The notes: generated from the sequence alone by a model not told the origin. Positions 18,898 through 29,711 are shown, numbered from the stretch's first letter. The stretch is 64,000 nt of DNA from Selenomonas sp. AB3002 (GCF_000702545.1 NZ_JNIO01000008.1:620001-684000), one strand, 5' to 3'. Program-made: numbers and translations.

Positions 18898-18942
18898 CGA
18901 TGCCATAAAATTTATTAAAATGGACATTTGACCACTTTTCCC

Positions 18943-18971
18943 TTGCATTTGTCCACGAGATGTTATACAAT
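18943..18971 (+). promoter_or_regulatory. Putative upstream promoter (P1) of the pyr leader
   Basis: TTGCAT (18943-18948) and TACAAT (18966-18971), 17-bp spacing. A transcript from here would begin near 18978 and carry about 238 nt of leader before pyrB, including a small GCAGG/CCTGC hairpin (18981-18995) and the attenuator. Confidence 0.5.
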
Positions 18972-19018
18972 AGCACAAAAGCAGGCGGGACCTGCGGCAA
19001 GAGAATATCGCCCTTTAA

Positions 19019-19162
19019 ATGCGTACTGTGATGCGCGAAAGAGGAAGTTTGACGCTATGGATCATACAAGGCCAGGAGCTTTCTTATGCATACACGCATG
19101 AGGGAGCTCCTTTTTTGCAGCTTCTTTGGCAAGTGGTACACCGGGGAATATTTTTCTTGTAA
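19019..19162 (+). CDS. Candidate pyrL-like leader peptide (47 codons) reading through the pyr attenuator
   Basis: An open frame from ATG 19019 to TAA 19160-19162 runs through the whole terminator hairpin and ends 53 nt before pyrB. E. coli pyrBI has a leader ORF (44 codons) laid out the same way, where a ribosome close behind RNA polymerase disrupts the terminator when UTP is low. The ribosome site of ATG 19019 is weak (AAGAGA about 14 nt upstream). A second frame, ATG 19057 to TGA 19099-19101 (14 codons), has a better site, GAGGAA, 10 nt upstream and also covers the 5' arm. That either is translated is inference. Confidence 0.35.
   Translation: MRTVMRERGSLTLWIIQGQELSYAYTHEGAPFLQLLWQVVHRGIFFL
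19074..19116 (+). terminator. Intrinsic terminator/attenuator in the pyr operon leader
   Basis: A continuous 16-bp stem, allowing four G-U pairs, joins 19074-19089 and 19096-19111 around the loop ATACAC. The outer part is AGGAGCT/AGCTCCT and six T follow (19111-19116). It lies about 100 nt before pyrB. No PyrR-type binding loop was recognised. Confidence 0.85.
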
Positions 19163-19186
19163 GTTTATGCATTTTATGTGTATAAT
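19157..19186 (+). promoter_or_regulatory. Putative second promoter (P2) directly before pyrB
   Basis: TTGTAA (19157-19162) and a perfect TATAAT (19181-19186) with 18-bp spacing, downstream of the attenuator. If active it would bypass the leader and give a 5' UTR of about 23 nt. Confidence 0.5.
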
Positions 19187-19215
19187 TATTACATATCAAA
19201 GAAGGAGTGAGCGGC

Positions 19216-20163
19216 TTGGATAAGAACACTGTCTCCCTGCGGGGACGCAATATCCTGGGGCTGGAGGATTTTTCAACGGAGGAAATAAGGCTGGTGCTGG
19301 ACACGGCGAAGGAAATGAAGAACATCATCCATCGCGATATCAAGAAAGTACCTGCCCTGAGGGGAAAATCCATTGTCACCCTGTTCTACGAGCCAAGCAC
19401 CCGTACACGCACTTCCTTTGAGCTGGCTGGCAAGTACCTGGGAGCCGATGTGGTGAACATCACTGCAGGCACCAGCAGCATCGTGAAAGGCGAGAGCCTG
19501 CGTGATACCCTCTACACCATTGAGGCCATGGGGGTAGATGCCATTGTCATGCGCCATAAGGCAGAGGGCGCAGCTGAGTACGCCTCAAAGATTGCCACTC
19601 CTGTTATCCTCAACGCAGGTGACGGTGCCCACGCCCATCCCTCCCAGGCTCTGCTGAACCTCTTTACCATCCAGCAGCACAAGGGCAGGCTGGAGGGACT
19701 GAAGGTGGCCATCTTGGGAGATGTGCTCCACAGTCGCGTGGCCCGCTCTGATATCCAGGGCATGCGCAAGATGGGCATGGAAATCCATATTGCAGGCCCC
19801 AAAACCCTGCTGCCCCGCTTCCTTTACGAGGAACCCGGTGTAGTGGTGCATGAGCGCGTGGAAGAAGCCATCGAGGCAGCTGATGTCATCGAAGTCCTGC
19901 GCATACAGCTGGAGCGCATGCAGGGCGGTCTTTTCCCCACCACTCGCGAGTATGCCCGCATCTTCGGCCTCAACAACGACAGGCTGAAGCTGGCCAAGGA
20001 TGATGTGCTGATCCTGCACCCGGGGCCCATGAACAAGGGCTGGGAAATCTCTCCCTTCGTGGCCTACGGCGATAATTCAGCCATTCAGGAAGAGGTTCAG
20101 AACGGCGTGGCAGTGCGCATGGCGCTGTTCACTTTGGTACTCACGGGAGGTAAGCAGGCATGA
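19216..20163 (+). CDS. pyrB: Aspartate carbamoyltransferase catalytic subunit
   Basis: Condenses carbamoyl phosphate with aspartate, step 2 of UMP synthesis. The 315 residues include the carbamoyl-phosphate loop FYEPSTRTRTSFE (near 50), the aspartate-domain segment LGDVLHSRVARSD and HPGPMNKGWE (near 270). No regulatory pyrI is present. TTG 19216 is chosen because GGAGTG (19204-19209) is the ribosome site; an in-frame GTG at 19207 would overlap it. First gene of the pyr operon, overlapping pyrC by 4 nt. Confidence 0.96.
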   Translation: MDKNTVSLRGRNILGLEDFSTEEIRLVLDTAKEMKNIIHRDIKKVPALRGKSIVTLFYEPSTRTRTSFELAGKYLGADVVNITAGTSSIVKGESLRDTLYTIEAMGVDAIVMRHKAEGAAEYASKIATPVILNAGDGAHAHPSQALLNLFTIQQHKGRLEGLKVAILGDVLHSRVARSDIQGMRKMGMEIHIAGPKTLLPRFLYEEPGVVVHERVEEAIEAADVIEVLRIQLERMQGGLFPTTREYARIFGLNNDRLKLAKDDVLILHPGPMNKGWEISPFVAYGDNSAIQEEVQNGVAVRMALFTLVLTGGKQA

Positions 20164-21449
20164 AAATCTTATTGCAGGGCGGCCGGGTCATCAATCCGGA
20201 AAATAAATTCGACCAGATAGCAGATGTGCTGATTGAGGACGGCAGGATTGCAGCTATCGGCAAGGGCCTCAAGGCCGAGGGAGCAGAAGTTTATGATGCT
20301 TCCGGCAAAGTGGTGGCTCCGGGCCTCATTGACATGCACGTGCATTTCCGTGAGCCTGGCCAGGAGGCCAAGGAGGATTTCATCTCCGGCTCCAAGGCAG
20401 CAGCGGCAGGCGGTTTTACCCGGGTTGCCACCATGCCCAATACCAGGCCGGTAGTGGATACGGCAGCTCTGATCCGCAGCCTGAAAGAGCGTGCCAGAGA
20501 GGCAGGGCTCATCCATATCGAGCTGATTGGCGCTGTAACCAAAGGCCAGAAGGGTGAGGAACTTGCAGAGATGGGTGATATGCTCCAGGCGGGGGCGGTG
20601 GCCTTCTCCGATGACGGGCATTTCGATTCATCTGCCAAGGTCATGCTGAACGCCTTTGACTACCTTCACGGCTTTGACAAAATCATTATCAACCACGAGG
20701 AAGAAACTACCCTCTGTGCCGAGGGTGTCATGAACGAGGGTCACCGCAGCGCCATGCTGGGCATGAAGGGACGCCCCACGGTGGCTGAGGATATTGCGGT
20801 AGCCCGTGATATCCTGCTGGCCGAGTACGCTGACGCGCGTCTCCATGTGGCCCACATCAGCTCAGCCCGTTCTGTGGAACTGGTGCGCGAGGCCAAGAAG
20901 CGGGGCGTGAAAGTCACTGCCGAGGTTACGCCCCAGCATCTGACCATGACGGATGAATGCGTGGAGCTTTTCGACAGCTCCACGAAAATCAACCCGCCCC
21001 TGCGGGCCAGGGAAGACTGCGAAGCCTTGCTGGAGGGACTGAAGGATGGCACCATTGATGCCATCGTCACTGACCATTCTCCTCATGCCCAGGAGGAAAA
21101 GGACAAGGAGTACGCCAATGCTCCCAGCGGCTTCCCGGGACTGGAGACTTCTGTAGGCATCATGCTGACAGACCTTTACCACGAGGGCAAGCTGGACCTG
21201 CCTCTGGTGATTTCCAAGATGAGCTATGAGCCGGCCAAAGTCTTCGGACTAGAAGCAGGCACCCTGACAGTGGGCAAGGCTGCAGATGTGACGGTCATTG
21301 ACCCTGAGCTGGAATGGACAGTGGAAGCAGAAAAGTTCTATACAAAAGGAAGCCACAGCCCCTTTGCAGGACGCAAACTGAAGGGCAAGGCTGTGCTGAC
21401 CATAGTGGATGGCCGCGTCGTCATGCGTGATGGCAAGGTTACTGAATAA
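20160..21449 (+). CDS. pyrC: Dihydroorotase (class I)
   Basis: Zinc amidohydrolase that cyclises carbamoyl aspartate to dihydroorotate, step 3. The 429 residues show [17 protein letters not shown] (metal HxH, near 58), [29 protein letters not shown] (metal His) and [11 protein letters not shown] (catalytic Asp region). ATG 20160 overlaps the pyrB stop. Confidence 0.96.
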   Translation: MKILLQGGRVINPENKFDQIADVLIEDGRIAAIGKGLKAEGAEVYDASGKVVAPGLIDMHVHFREPGQEAKEDFISGSKAAAAGGFTRVATMPNTRPVVDTAALIRSLKERAREAGLIHIELIGAVTKGQKGEELAEMGDMLQAGAVAFSDDGHFDSSAKVMLNAFDYLHGFDKIIINHEEETTLCAEGVMNEGHRSAMLGMKGRPTVAEDIAVARDILLAEYADARLHVAHISSARSVELVREAKKRGVKVTAEVTPQHLTMTDECVELFDSSTKINPPLRAREDCEALLEGLKDGTIDAIVTDHSPHAQEEKDKEYANAPSGFPGLETSVGIMLTDLYHEGKLDLPLVISKMSYEPAKVFGLEAGTLTVGKAADVTVIDPELEWTVEAEKFYTKGSHSPFAGRKLKGKAVLTIVDGRVVMRDGKVTE

Positions 21450-21463
21450 ATGAGGTGACTTCT

Positions 21464-22540
21464 TTGGAGCAAAAAGGCAAACTTATCTTGGAGGACGGTA
21501 CGGTATTTTCCGGCAAGCTGCTGGGAAAGGCTAGGGCCACAGGGGAGGTGGTGTTCAACACCAGCATGACGGGCTATCAGGAGAGCCTGACGGACCCTTC
21601 CTACTGCCGCCAGCTTCTGACCCTGACCTATCCCCTGGTGGGCAACTACGGCACGGCAGAGCTTTTCATGCAGTCCCGCAAGGCTTTCGTGGGCGGTTTC
21701 ATCATCGGCGAGCTCTGCAACGAAGGCAGCAACTGGCACTATGAGCACTCCCTGGCAGAATTCCTGCAGGAACAGGAGATTCCCTGCCTCTACGGAGTGG
21801 ATACCAGGGCTGTCACCCGCCATATCCGCGCTGCCGGTACCATGAAAGGCATCATCGTGCCGGAGGACGCTTCCAAGGAGGAAATGGACGAATTGATGGC
21901 TGTGCCCATCGAGACCCAGGTGGTGCGTGAGGTTACCACCAGGGAAACATACGAGATAGCGGCAGAAGGGGATAATCCTCCCCATGTGGTGGCCCTGGAT
22001 TTCGGCGTGAAGCAGAATATCCTGAATTCCATGACTGCCAAAGGCTGCCGCCTGACGGTCATGCCCGCAGATACCAAGGCAGAGGAAGTGCTGGCCCTGA
22101 ACCCGGATGGCATCTTCCTCTCCAATGGTCCCGGCGACCCTGCCGATGTTGACGATATTGTATCTGAGGTGAAAAAACTCCTGGGCAAGAAGCCCATCTT
22201 CGGCATCTGCCTGGGGCATCAGTTGCTGGCCCGCGCTCTGGGAGCTGAGACCTACAAGCTGAAGTTCGGCCACCGTGGCTCCAACCAGCCGGTGAAGGAC
22301 CTGCGCACGGGCAGGGTCACCATCTCCTCCCAGAACCACGGCTATGCTGTGCGGGAAGATTCCCTGAAGGATCTGCCCCTGGAAGTGACTCATATCAACG
22401 TGAACGATGGCACAGTGGAGGGCATGCGCCACACGGAACTGCCCATCTTCTCCGTGCAGTACCACCCCGAGGCCTCACCGGGCCCCGATGACAATATGTA
22501 CCTGTTTGACGAATTCTTGGAATTGATGAGAGGGGAATAA
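21464..22540 (+). CDS. carA: Carbamoyl phosphate synthetase small (glutaminase) subunit
   Basis: Hydrolyses glutamine and channels ammonia to CarB. The 358 residues hold the N-terminal CPSase_sm domain ([13 protein letters not shown], then [13 protein letters not shown]) and a class I amidotransferase domain with [11 protein letters not shown], the nucleophile [14 protein letters not shown] (near 243) and YHPEASPGP (catalytic His/Glu). TTG 21464 follows GAGGTG at 6 nt; GTG 21455 in frame would overlap that site. It precedes carB by 3 nt. Confidence 0.96.
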   Translation: MEQKGKLILEDGTVFSGKLLGKARATGEVVFNTSMTGYQESLTDPSYCRQLLTLTYPLVGNYGTAELFMQSRKAFVGGFIIGELCNEGSNWHYEHSLAEFLQEQEIPCLYGVDTRAVTRHIRAAGTMKGIIVPEDASKEEMDELMAVPIETQVVREVTTRETYEIAAEGDNPPHVVALDFGVKQNILNSMTAKGCRLTVMPADTKAEEVLALNPDGIFLSNGPGDPADVDDIVSEVKKLLGKKPIFGICLGHQLLARALGAETYKLKFGHRGSNQPVKDLRTGRVTISSQNHGYAVREDSLKDLPLEVTHINVNDGTVEGMRHTELPIFSVQYHPEASPGPDDNMYLFDEFLELMRGE

Positions 22541-22543
22541 GCT

Positions 22544-25500
22544 TTGCCAAAGAAGGAAAATCTCAAAAAAGTCATGGTTATTGGCTCAGGCCCCATCATC
22601 ATCGGCCAGGCAGCAGAGTTTGACTATGCAGGCTCCCAGGCTTGCCGCGCCCTGAAGGAAGAAGGGCTGGAAGTGGTGCTGGTAAACTCCAACCCGGCTA
22701 CCATCATGACTGATGCCCATATTGCTGACAGGGTCTATATTGAGCCGTTGACGGTGGACTTCCTGGAGGAAATCATCTCCAAGGAGAAACCGGATGGCTT
22801 GCTGGCTACCCTGGGGGGACAGGCAGGCCTGAACCTGGCTGTGCAGCTGGCTGAAAAGGGCGTGCTGGAGAAATACAATGTGGAGCTTTTGGGTACGCCC
22901 CTCAAGGCCATTGAGCAGGCCGAGGACCGCGAGCTTTTCAAAGAGACTATGCAGAAGCTGGGGGAGCCTATCCCGGAAAGCACCATTGTGGAGGATGTTC
23001 CCTCTGCCGTGGCCTTTGCCAATGGGATTGGCTACCCGGTAATCGTGCGTCCTGCCTACACCATGGGCGGTACCGGCGGCGGCATTGCAGAGAATGAGGA
23101 AGAACTCATTGAGATTGTCATCAAGGGCCTCAACTACTCCATGATAGGCCAGGTGCTCATCGAGCGCAGCGTGGCCGGCTGGAAGGAAATCGAGTACGAG
23201 GTCATGCGTGACGGCAATGACAACTGCATCACCGTCTGCAATATGGAAAACTTCGACCCGGTAGGTGTCCATACCGGCGACAGCATCGTAGTGGCACCTT
23301 CCCAGACCCTGTCTGACCATGAGTACCAGATGCTGCGCTCTGCCAGCCTGCGCATTATCCGCGAGCTGGGCATCGAAGGCGGCTGCAATGCCCAGTATGC
23401 CCTGGACCCCAACAGCAACCGCTACTACGTCATTGAGGTAAATCCCCGTGTCAGCCGTTCCTCTGCCCTGGCGTCCAAGGCCACAGGCTATCCCATTGCC
23501 AAGGTTTCTGCCAAGATTGCCATTGGTTACACTTTGGACGAAATCACCAATGCCGTAACCCAGAAGACCAAGGCCTGCTTCGAGCCTGCCCTGGACTACT
23601 GCGTGGTGAAGTTCCCCCGCTGGCCCTTTGACAAGTTCGTTTACGCTGACAAGACTCTGGGCACTCAGATGAAGGCCACCGGCGAGGTCATGAGCATTGA
23701 CCGCAGCTTCGAGGGGGCTCTCCTGAAGGCAGTGCGCTCTTTGGAAATCGGCGTGCACCGCCTGCACATGGAAAAGATTGCTGCCTGGGATGATGCACGG
23801 GTGAAGAAGAACCTGGCCCGGGTCAATGACGAGCGCATCTTCGTCATTGCCGAGGCTCTGCGCCGTGGCATCGCCACCATGGAGGAAATCCATGCTGTTA
23901 CCAAGGTAGACCGCTGGTTCCTGTCCAAGATCAAAAACATCACGGATATCGAAGTGCAACTGGCCAGCGAGCCTTTGACCCCCAGCCTCTTGTCTGCAGC
24001 CAAGAAGGTAGGTCTGGCTGACCGCTCCATTGCCGAGATTTCCGGCAAGTCTACGGACGAAATCCGCACACTGCGCAAGACCCAGGGACTCCTGCCCTGC
24101 TACAAGATGGTTGATACCTGCGCTGCCGAGTTCGAAGCAGCTACGCCGTACTACTACTCCACCTTCAATGCGGAACAGGATGAGGTGCAGGTGAGCCATG
24201 CCCGCAAGGTCATCGTGCTGGGCTCCGGTCCCATCCGCATCGGGCAGGGCGTGGAGTTCGACTACTGCTCAGTACATTCTGTCTGGGCCCTCAGGGAAAT
24301 GGGCATCGAGGCCATCATCATCAACAACAATCCCGAGACAGTGAGCACGGACTTTGATATTTCCGACCGCCTGTATTTCGAGCCTCTCACCACGGAAGAT
24401 GTGCTGAATATCATTGACAAAGAGCAGCCGGAGGGCGTCATCGTCCAGTTCGGCGGCCAGACCGCCATAAACCTGGCAGCTTCCCTGCAGAAGGCCGGCG
24501 TGAAGGTCTTCGGCACGGCAGTGGATGATATCGACAGGGCAGAAGACAGGGAGCGCTTTGATGAAGTCCTCACCCAGGTTGGCATTCCCCGCCCTCAGGG
24601 CATCAGCGTCACCAATCTGGAAGATGCGGTAAGCGGGGCAGCTAGTATCGGCTACCCTGTCATGGTGCGTCCCTCCTACGTGCTGGGTGGCAGGGCCATG
24701 GAGATTGTCTACAACGAGGCGGAGCTGCGTGACTACATGAGCCGCGCCGTGAAGGTGACTCCTGACCACCCGGTACTGGTGGACCGCTACATGCAGGGCA
24801 CCGAGGTGGAAGTGGACGGCATTTCCGATGGCGTGGATGTGATGATTCCCGGCATCATGGAGCATGTGGAACGCGCAGGCGTTCACTCCGGCGACAGCAT
24901 CGCCGTCTATCCGCCCCGTACCCTGTCCTCCAAGGTCATCTATACCATCATCGATTACACTAAGCGCCTGGGCACGGCCCTGCATGTCAAAGGCCTGCTG
25001 AATATCCAGTTCGTAGTGGTGGAGGGCGAGGTCTACATAATCGAGGTTAATCCCCGCTCCTCCAGAACCGTGCCTTTCCTTTCCAAAGTCACGGATATCA
25101 AGATGGTGAACCTGGCCACCCGCATTGCCATGGGCGAGACTCTCAAGGACATGGGCTACAAGTCCGGCCTGGTGCCGCCAAAGCCCTATGTGGCAGTGAA
25201 AGCCCCTGTCTTCTCCTTCGCCAAGATGACGGATGTGGATATTTCCCTGGGACCCGAGATGAAGTCCACTGGCGAGGTCATGGGCATTGACTATCACTAC
25301 GCCCGCGCCCTCTACAAGGCCATGGTGGGCTCCGGACTCAATGTCCCCGTCAAGGGCTGCGTGCTCTTTACCGTAGCCGACAAGGACAAGAATGAGATGA
25401 AGCAGCTGGCCAAGGCCTTTGCGGACCTTGATTTCCGCCTGGTGGCCACTGAAGGTACCGCCAAGGCCATCAAGAGCATGGGCATTGATGTGGACGTAGT

Positions 25501-25771
25501 GGGCAAGGTACACGAGCGCAGCACGGACATCATTCAGATGATCAAGCAGGGCCAGATCAACATGGTCATCAATACCCTGACCCAGGGCAAGCATTCCGCC
25601 AAGGACGGCTTCCGCATCCGCAGAGCTACAGTGGAGCACGGCATTGCCTGCCTTACATCCCTGGATACAGCCTGGGAAGTGCTCCGGGTGCTCTCCTTCA
25701 TGCGTGAGCGTCGCCTGGTGTACTCTCTGGCTGTGCAGGACTATGTAGGAGGTGGCGATGACCTTGCATGA
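22544..25771 (+). CDS. carB: Carbamoyl phosphate synthetase large subunit
   Basis: Builds carbamoyl phosphate from bicarbonate, ammonia and two ATP. The 1075 residues contain two homologous ATP-grasp halves (each with GSGPI.IGQ..EFDY near its start, about residues 12 and 560, and VNPR loops) and a C-terminal MGS-like allosteric domain (about 930-1070, [22 protein letters not shown]). TTG start with AGAGGGG upstream. The stop overlaps pyrK by 14 nt. Confidence 0.97.
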   Translation: MPKKENLKKVMVIGSGPIIIGQAAEFDYAGSQACRALKEEGLEVVLVNSNPATIMTDAHIADRVYIEPLTVDFLEEIISKEKPDGLLATLGGQAGLNLAVQLAEKGVLEKYNVELLGTPLKAIEQAEDRELFKETMQKLGEPIPESTIVEDVPSAVAFANGIGYPVIVRPAYTMGGTGGGIAENEEELIEIVIKGLNYSMIGQVLIERSVAGWKEIEYEVMRDGNDNCITVCNMENFDPVGVHTGDSIVVAPSQTLSDHEYQMLRSASLRIIRELGIEGGCNAQYALDPNSNRYYVIEVNPRVSRSSALASKATGYPIAKVSAKIAIGYTLDEITNAVTQKTKACFEPALDYCVVKFPRWPFDKFVYADKTLGTQMKATGEVMSIDRSFEGALLKAVRSLEIGVHRLHMEKIAAWDDARVKKNLARVNDERIFVIAEALRRGIATMEEIHAVTKVDRWFLSKIKNITDIEVQLASEPLTPSLLSAAKKVGLADRSIAEISGKSTDEIRTLRKTQGLLPCYKMVDTCAAEFEAATPYYYSTFNAEQDEVQVSHARKVIVLGSGPIRIGQGVEFDYCSVHSVWALREMGIEAIIINNNPETVSTDFDISDRLYFEPLTTEDVLNIIDKEQPEGVIVQFGGQTAINLAASLQKAGVKVFGTAVDDIDRAEDRERFDEVLTQVGIPRPQGISVTNLEDAVSGAASIGYPVMVRPSYVLGGRAMEIVYNEAELRDYMSRAVKVTPDHPVLVDRYMQGTEVEVDGISDGVDVMIPGIMEHVERAGVHSGDSIAVYPPRTLSSKVIYTIIDYTKRLGTALHVKGLLNIQFVVVEGEVYIIEVNPRSSRTVPFLSKVTDIKMVNLATRIAMGETLKDMGYKSGLVPPKPYVAVKAPVFSFAKMTDVDISLGPEMKSTGEVMGIDYHYARALYKAMVGSGLNVPVKGCVLFTVADKDKNEMKQLAKAFADLDFRLVATEGTAKAIKSMGIDVDVVGKVHERSTDIIQMIKQGQINMVINTLTQGKHSAKDGFRIRRATVEHGIACLTSLDTAWEVLRVLSFMRERRLVYSLAVQDYVGGGDDLA

Positions 25772-26582
25772 ACATGCAACTCCGGCAGAAAAAGTTGCCG
25801 CCATGGGCAGCCTGCCAGCCAAGGTTGACGTCAAGGCTCCCCTGGTCAGCCAGGAGGCGCTGACAGAAGGTGTGCTCAAGCTGACGGCAGTTGCACCCAG
25901 CATTGCCTTGCGGGCCATGCCCGGCCAGTTTGTGCAGGTGGGAGTAAACAGGGGAGGCACACTCCTGCGCCGCCCCCTGGGCATTGCCGAAGCTGATCCT
26001 GCTACAGGTCATGTGAGCCTTATCTACCGGGTGGCAGGGAAGGGGACCCTTGCCCTGTCACAGCTGAAGCCTGACGATGAAATCAAGCTTCTGGGTCCTT
26101 TGGGCCACGGTTTCAGCACCAAAGCTGAAAAGCCCCTTCTGGTAGGGGGTGGCATGGGACTTTCGCCGCTGCTCTATGCAGCAGAATATCTTTTAGGGCA
26201 TAAGACCGAAACAGATGTGCTGATGGGCGGACGCACGGAAAAGGAACTTTTCTGGCAGCAGCTTTTCAAGGACTGCGCCAAGAATATCCATCTTACCACC
26301 GATGATGGCAGTCTGGGCACCAAGGGCTTTGTCACTACCATTCTGCCGGAGCTGCTGAAGGAAAATGGCTATGACCTGGTCATAGCCTGCGGCCCGGAAA
26401 TCATGATGAAGAATGTGGCCAAGGTGTGCAAGGAGCATGACGTTCCCTGCGAGGTTTCCCTGGAGCGCCGCATGGGCTGCGGCCTGGGAGCCTGCCTGTC
26501 TTGTTCGATCGATACTGTCTCTGGCAGGCGCAAGGTCTGCAAGGACGGCCCGGTTTTCCCTGCTGAGGAGGTGTTTTTTTGA
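25758..26582 (+). CDS. pyrK: Dihydroorotate dehydrogenase B, electron-transfer subunit
   Basis: FAD/[2Fe-2S] subunit passing electrons from PyrD to NAD+. The 274 residues have the FAD motif [12 protein letters not shown], an NAD-binding stretch [17 protein letters not shown] and the C-terminal cluster CGLGACLSC plus a fourth Cys 11 residues on (C-x4-C-x2-C-x11-C). ATG 25758 has GGAGG 5 nt upstream. Overlaps carB and pyrD. Confidence 0.96.
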   Translation: MTLHEHATPAEKVAAMGSLPAKVDVKAPLVSQEALTEGVLKLTAVAPSIALRAMPGQFVQVGVNRGGTLLRRPLGIAEADPATGHVSLIYRVAGKGTLALSQLKPDDEIKLLGPLGHGFSTKAEKPLLVGGGMGLSPLLYAAEYLLGHKTETDVLMGGRTEKELFWQQLFKDCAKNIHLTTDDGSLGTKGFVTTILPELLKENGYDLVIACGPEIMMKNVAKVCKEHDVPCEVSLERRMGCGLGACLSCSIDTVSGRRKVCKDGPVFPAEEVFF

Positions 26583-27499
26583 AGCAATTTGAACGCCTTC
26601 ACACCAATCTCCTGGGCATAGATATGAAGACCCCTGTGCTCACAGCTTCCGGTACCTTCGGTTTCGGGGAGGAGTTTGCAGATTTCGTGGACCTGTCCCT
26701 GCTGGGGGGCGTCATGGTGAAAGGCACTACGCTGAAGCCCCGCCGGGGCAACGAAGGAGTGCGCATCACGGAAACTGCTGGCGGAGCAGGCATGCTGAAC
26801 TGCATCGGCCTGGAAAATCCCGGAGTGGAACTTTTCCTGCGGGAAACCCTGCCCCGCATCAGCCAGTATGGCATGAATGTGATTGTGAATATTTCCGGCA
26901 GCACCGTGGAAGAATACGGCGTACTGGCTGAAATGCTGGATGTGCCGGGAGTGGCAGCCATAGAGCTCAATGTGTCCTGTCCCAACGTCAGGGAAGGGGG
27001 CATCGTCTTTGGCACTGATCCTGAGGCAGCCTCTGCCGTGGTCAGGGAAGCCAAGGCCCATACCAAGAAGCCTGTCATCATCAAGCTTTCTCCCAATGTC
27101 ACTGATATCGTGCAGATGGCCAAAGCGGTGGAAGCAGCAGGCGCAGATGCCATTTCCCTTATCAATACCCTGATGGGCATGGAAATCGACATTGAACGCC
27201 GCCAGCCTGTGCTGGGCAATGTCACCGGAGGTCTTTCAGGACCATGCGTGAAGCCGGTGGCCCTGCGCATGGTCTATCAGGTCTCACGGGCAGTAAAGGT
27301 GCCCATCATCGGCATGGGGGGCATTTCCTGCTGGCAGGATGCGGTGCAGTTCTTCCTGGCCGGGGCTGATGCCATCGCAGTGGGGACAGCTAATTTTGCC
27401 AATCCTGCCGTGACCATGGAAATCTGCGAAGGACTGGAAAAATACTTGGAAAGCCACGGCCTGAAGAATATAACGGAACTGGTGGACTGGCTTGAATAA
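26579..27499 (+). CDS. pyrD: Dihydroorotate dehydrogenase B, catalytic subunit (class 1B)
   Basis: FMN enzyme oxidising dihydroorotate to orotate. The 306 residues show [13 protein letters not shown] (near 24), [13 protein letters not shown] (with the catalytic Cys of class 1), [10 protein letters not shown] and [15 protein letters not shown]-type FMN-phosphate loops near 240. TTG 26579 follows GAGGAGGTG and overlaps pyrK by 4 nt. With pyrK next door it forms the NAD+-linked PyrDK complex. Confidence 0.96.
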   Translation: MKQFERLHTNLLGIDMKTPVLTASGTFGFGEEFADFVDLSLLGGVMVKGTTLKPRRGNEGVRITETAGGAGMLNCIGLENPGVELFLRETLPRISQYGMNVIVNISGSTVEEYGVLAEMLDVPGVAAIELNVSCPNVREGGIVFGTDPEAASAVVREAKAHTKKPVIIKLSPNVTDIVQMAKAVEAAGADAISLINTLMGMEIDIERRQPVLGNVTGGLSGPCVKPVALRMVYQVSRAVKVPIIGMGGISCWQDAVQFFLAGADAIAVGTANFANPAVTMEICEGLEKYLESHGLKNITELVDWLE

Positions 27500-27518
27500 A
27501 TACAAAGGGGCTTTGAAG

Positions 27519-28238
27519 ATGGCAGATGACCGCTTGATAGTAGCCCTAGATTTCCACCACATGGAGGAAGTCAGGGAACTTGTAAACAAACTCGGAGACA
27601 GCGTCAGCGCCTACAAGGTAGGCATGGAACTTTACTACAGCGTGGGCAGGGAAGCGGTTATATGGCTCAAGGACGAGGGCAAGAAAGTTTTCCTGGATTT
27701 GAAGCTGCATGATATTCCCAATACCGTAGCCAGCGGTCTCTGCTCTTTGATGGACTTGGGAGCGGATATGCTGAACGTCCATGCCGAGGGCGGCTACACC
27801 ATGATGAAGACGGCAGCAGAAAGGCTGCACAAGGCAGCTGAGGAAGCGAATGTGCCCTGTCCCAAGCTCATTGCAGTGACGGTGCTCACCAGCATCAGTG
27901 AAGAAGAATGGGCAGATCTGGGCTTCGCCCAGGATGTGAAAATCAAGAGCATTGCCGTACGGCTGGCTAAACTGGCCAAAAAGGCAGGTCTTGACGGAGT
28001 AGTAGCTTCTCCCCATGAAGCAGCTCTGATTCGCGAAGCCTGCGGAAAGGATTTCCTGATAGTGACTCCCGGGGTGCGGCCTGCAGGCAGCAGCGTTGAT
28101 GATCAGAGCCGCATAGCCACACCGGCAGCTGCCCTGAAAAATGGTGCCACCCATCTGGTGGTAGGGCGTCCTGTCAGGTCAGCAGAAGATCCTGTACAGG
28201 CGGCAAAGAATATTATCAAAGAAATGGAGCAGGTATGA
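27519..28238 (+). CDS. pyrF: Orotidine 5'-phosphate decarboxylase
   Basis: Decarboxylates OMP to UMP, the last step. The 239 residues have LIVALDFHHMEE at the start, the catalytic DxKxxD as LDLKLHDIPNTV (near 60) and TPGVRPAGSSVDDQ near 190. ATG 27519 (AAAGGGG 8 nt upstream) is preferred to an in-frame TTG at 27492 that overlaps the pyrD stop. Confidence 0.95.
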   Translation: MADDRLIVALDFHHMEEVRELVNKLGDSVSAYKVGMELYYSVGREAVIWLKDEGKKVFLDLKLHDIPNTVASGLCSLMDLGADMLNVHAEGGYTMMKTAAERLHKAAEEANVPCPKLIAVTVLTSISEEEWADLGFAQDVKIKSIAVRLAKLAKKAGLDGVVASPHEAALIREACGKDFLIVTPGVRPAGSSVDDQSRIATPAAALKNGATHLVVGRPVRSAEDPVQAAKNIIKEMEQV

Positions 28239-28816
28239 TAATGACTGAAGCAGAAGTAAAGGAACTCTTGATCAAGACCGGTGCCATCATGGACGGTCAT
28301 TTCCTCCTGACCTCTGGTCTGCACAGCCCCCACTATGTGGAGAAGTTCAATGTGCTGCAGCAGCCCCAGTACACCCAGCAGCTCTGCGAGGCCATGGCCG
28401 AGAAATTCAAGGATGCCAACATCGAGACGGTGGTGGGTCCCATGACCGGCGGCATCCTGCTGGCACATGAGACAGGCAAGGCATTGGGCACCCGCGCCAT
28501 CTTCACGGAGCGCGTGGACGGCAAGATGACCTTCCGCAGGGGCTTCTCCCTCCATGAAGGTGAGCGCGTGCTGATTGTGGAAGATATCGTCACCACCGGC
28601 GGTTCCATCAAGGAAGTCATCGAAGTGGTAAAGGCCCACGGCGGCGTACCCGTAGCCGTGAGCATGCTGGTAGACCGCAGCGGCGGCAAGGCAGACTTCG
28701 GCGACGTGCCCTGCACGGCACTGCTGCACATGGATGTGGAAACATATCAGCCTGAGGAATGCCCTCTCTGCCAGCAGGGTGTACCAATGACCAAGAGAGG
28801 CAGCACTGGAAAGTGA
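28235..28816 (+). CDS. pyrE: Orotate phosphoribosyltransferase
   Basis: Transfers ribose phosphate from PRPP to orotate giving OMP. The 193 residues have the PRPP motif VLIVEDIVTTGGSIKEVIE (near 115) and the flexible loop around TERVDGKMTFRRGF. ATG 28235 overlaps the pyrF stop; ATG 28241 is also possible. Last gene of the operon; together the eight genes encode all six pathway steps. Confidence 0.95.
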   Translation: MIMTEAEVKELLIKTGAIMDGHFLLTSGLHSPHYVEKFNVLQQPQYTQQLCEAMAEKFKDANIETVVGPMTGGILLAHETGKALGTRAIFTERVDGKMTFRRGFSLHEGERVLIVEDIVTTGGSIKEVIEVVKAHGGVPVAVSMLVDRSGGKADFGDVPCTALLHMDVETYQPEECPLCQQGVPMTKRGSTGK

Positions 28817-28848
28817 CAGGTATAGAGTATAATATTTGAATCCTTATG

Positions 28849-28884
28849 GGCAACGCCTGACCTTTGTGGGCGTTGCCTATTTCA
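28849..28884 (+). terminator. Probable terminator after pyrE
   Basis: A 9-bp stem GGCAACGCC/GGCGTTGCC (28849-28857 with 28869-28877), then the weak tail TATTTC. The rest of the gap to 29036 is A-rich and shows nothing else. Confidence 0.5.
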
Positions 28885-29036
28885 ATGGAGATGGTGAGGG
28901 TCCAGAGTTTTACATGAATTATGTATGAAGGGGAAGTTTTTCAAAATACCACAAAGAAGGAAAAATATTTTATGATTGAGATGGCAGGAATAGGGGGAGA
29001 GAAAGTGGAATGAAAATAAAAATGCATTGAGGGGCG

Positions 29037-29615
29037 CTAGTGCCATTCTACGCCCAGTCCTGCTCTTGGATTTCGGAAAAACTCTGTGACCGTGCCATCA
29101 TCAAGATTCAGCACGTTATAGCTGCAGTCCACAATATCAGTGGGGTCAGCCTCATCAGAGGGATTGGCTTTCATGTACAGGATTTTCCGGCCGTCTGGGG
29201 ATATCGTACATTGCCCAATATGCCCGGCATTGCCGGGGGCAAGGCGTTCCAATGTTTTGCGTGCATTGCTGTTTAAGTTTTCGCCATGATAGGAGAAATC
29301 GACTGGTTCATCTGTTTTTGTCAATCCCCAGAATGAGCGTTTGTAGGCTGTATTAGTATCATAATCCTTGAGGATGATTCCTTCATAATTGTCGATGCTT
29401 GTATACTCCTGGGATAAGTCCATCATTGTCCATGAAATAATCAGCTTATAAGTTCCGACTAACAATAAAAATAATACGAGTGCTATTTGCAGACATATCA
29501 TTAGGCGGAAAATGTTGTAGATAAGCCTGGCTATTATTCTGGATAAGATTTTTATCTTTGCCATAATCACTGGAGTGTTTGGCATTATAAAGTATCTCCT
29601 GCAAAATTTATTCAT
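29037..29615 (-). CDS. Hypothetical membrane-anchored protein with a TolB-like repeat
   Basis: A 192-residue protein not recognised as a known family. Residues about 30-58 form one strong hydrophobic segment (IFRLMICLQIALVLFLLLVG) after a basic N-terminal stretch, suggesting an N-in, C-out single-pass anchor. The C-terminal part (GQCTISPDGRKILYMK.., then VLNLDDGTVTEF) resembles one or two blades of a TolB/DPP-type beta-propeller, too few for a full propeller. ATG 29615 has GGAG 9-10 nt upstream. Its AT content is higher than the pyr genes. It is convergent with pyrE and divergent from the methyltransferase, so probably a single-gene unit. Confidence 0.65.
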   Translation of the reverse strand: MNKFCRRYFIMPNTPVIMAKIKILSRIIARLIYNIFRLMICLQIALVLFLLLVGTYKLIISWTMMDLSQEYTSIDNYEGIILKDYDTNTAYKRSFWGLTKTDEPVDFSYHGENLNSNARKTLERLAPGNAGHIGQCTISPDGRKILYMKANPSDEADPTDIVDCSYNVLNLDDGTVTEFFRNPRAGLGVEWH

Positions 29616-29711
29616 ATCTGGTTTATCTCCTAAATAATGTGATATCGTATACTATGATAGCAAAGTATGATTAGGATTATCTTAGAGGATGATGCAGGGG
29701 GAGGTTTTTCA

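Noticed and set aside
18978-19074. PyrR-binding loop or a known metabolite riboswitch in the pyr leader
   Set aside because: No match to the conserved PyrR loop sequence or to riboswitch cores I know could be found by eye; a covariance-model search would be needed.
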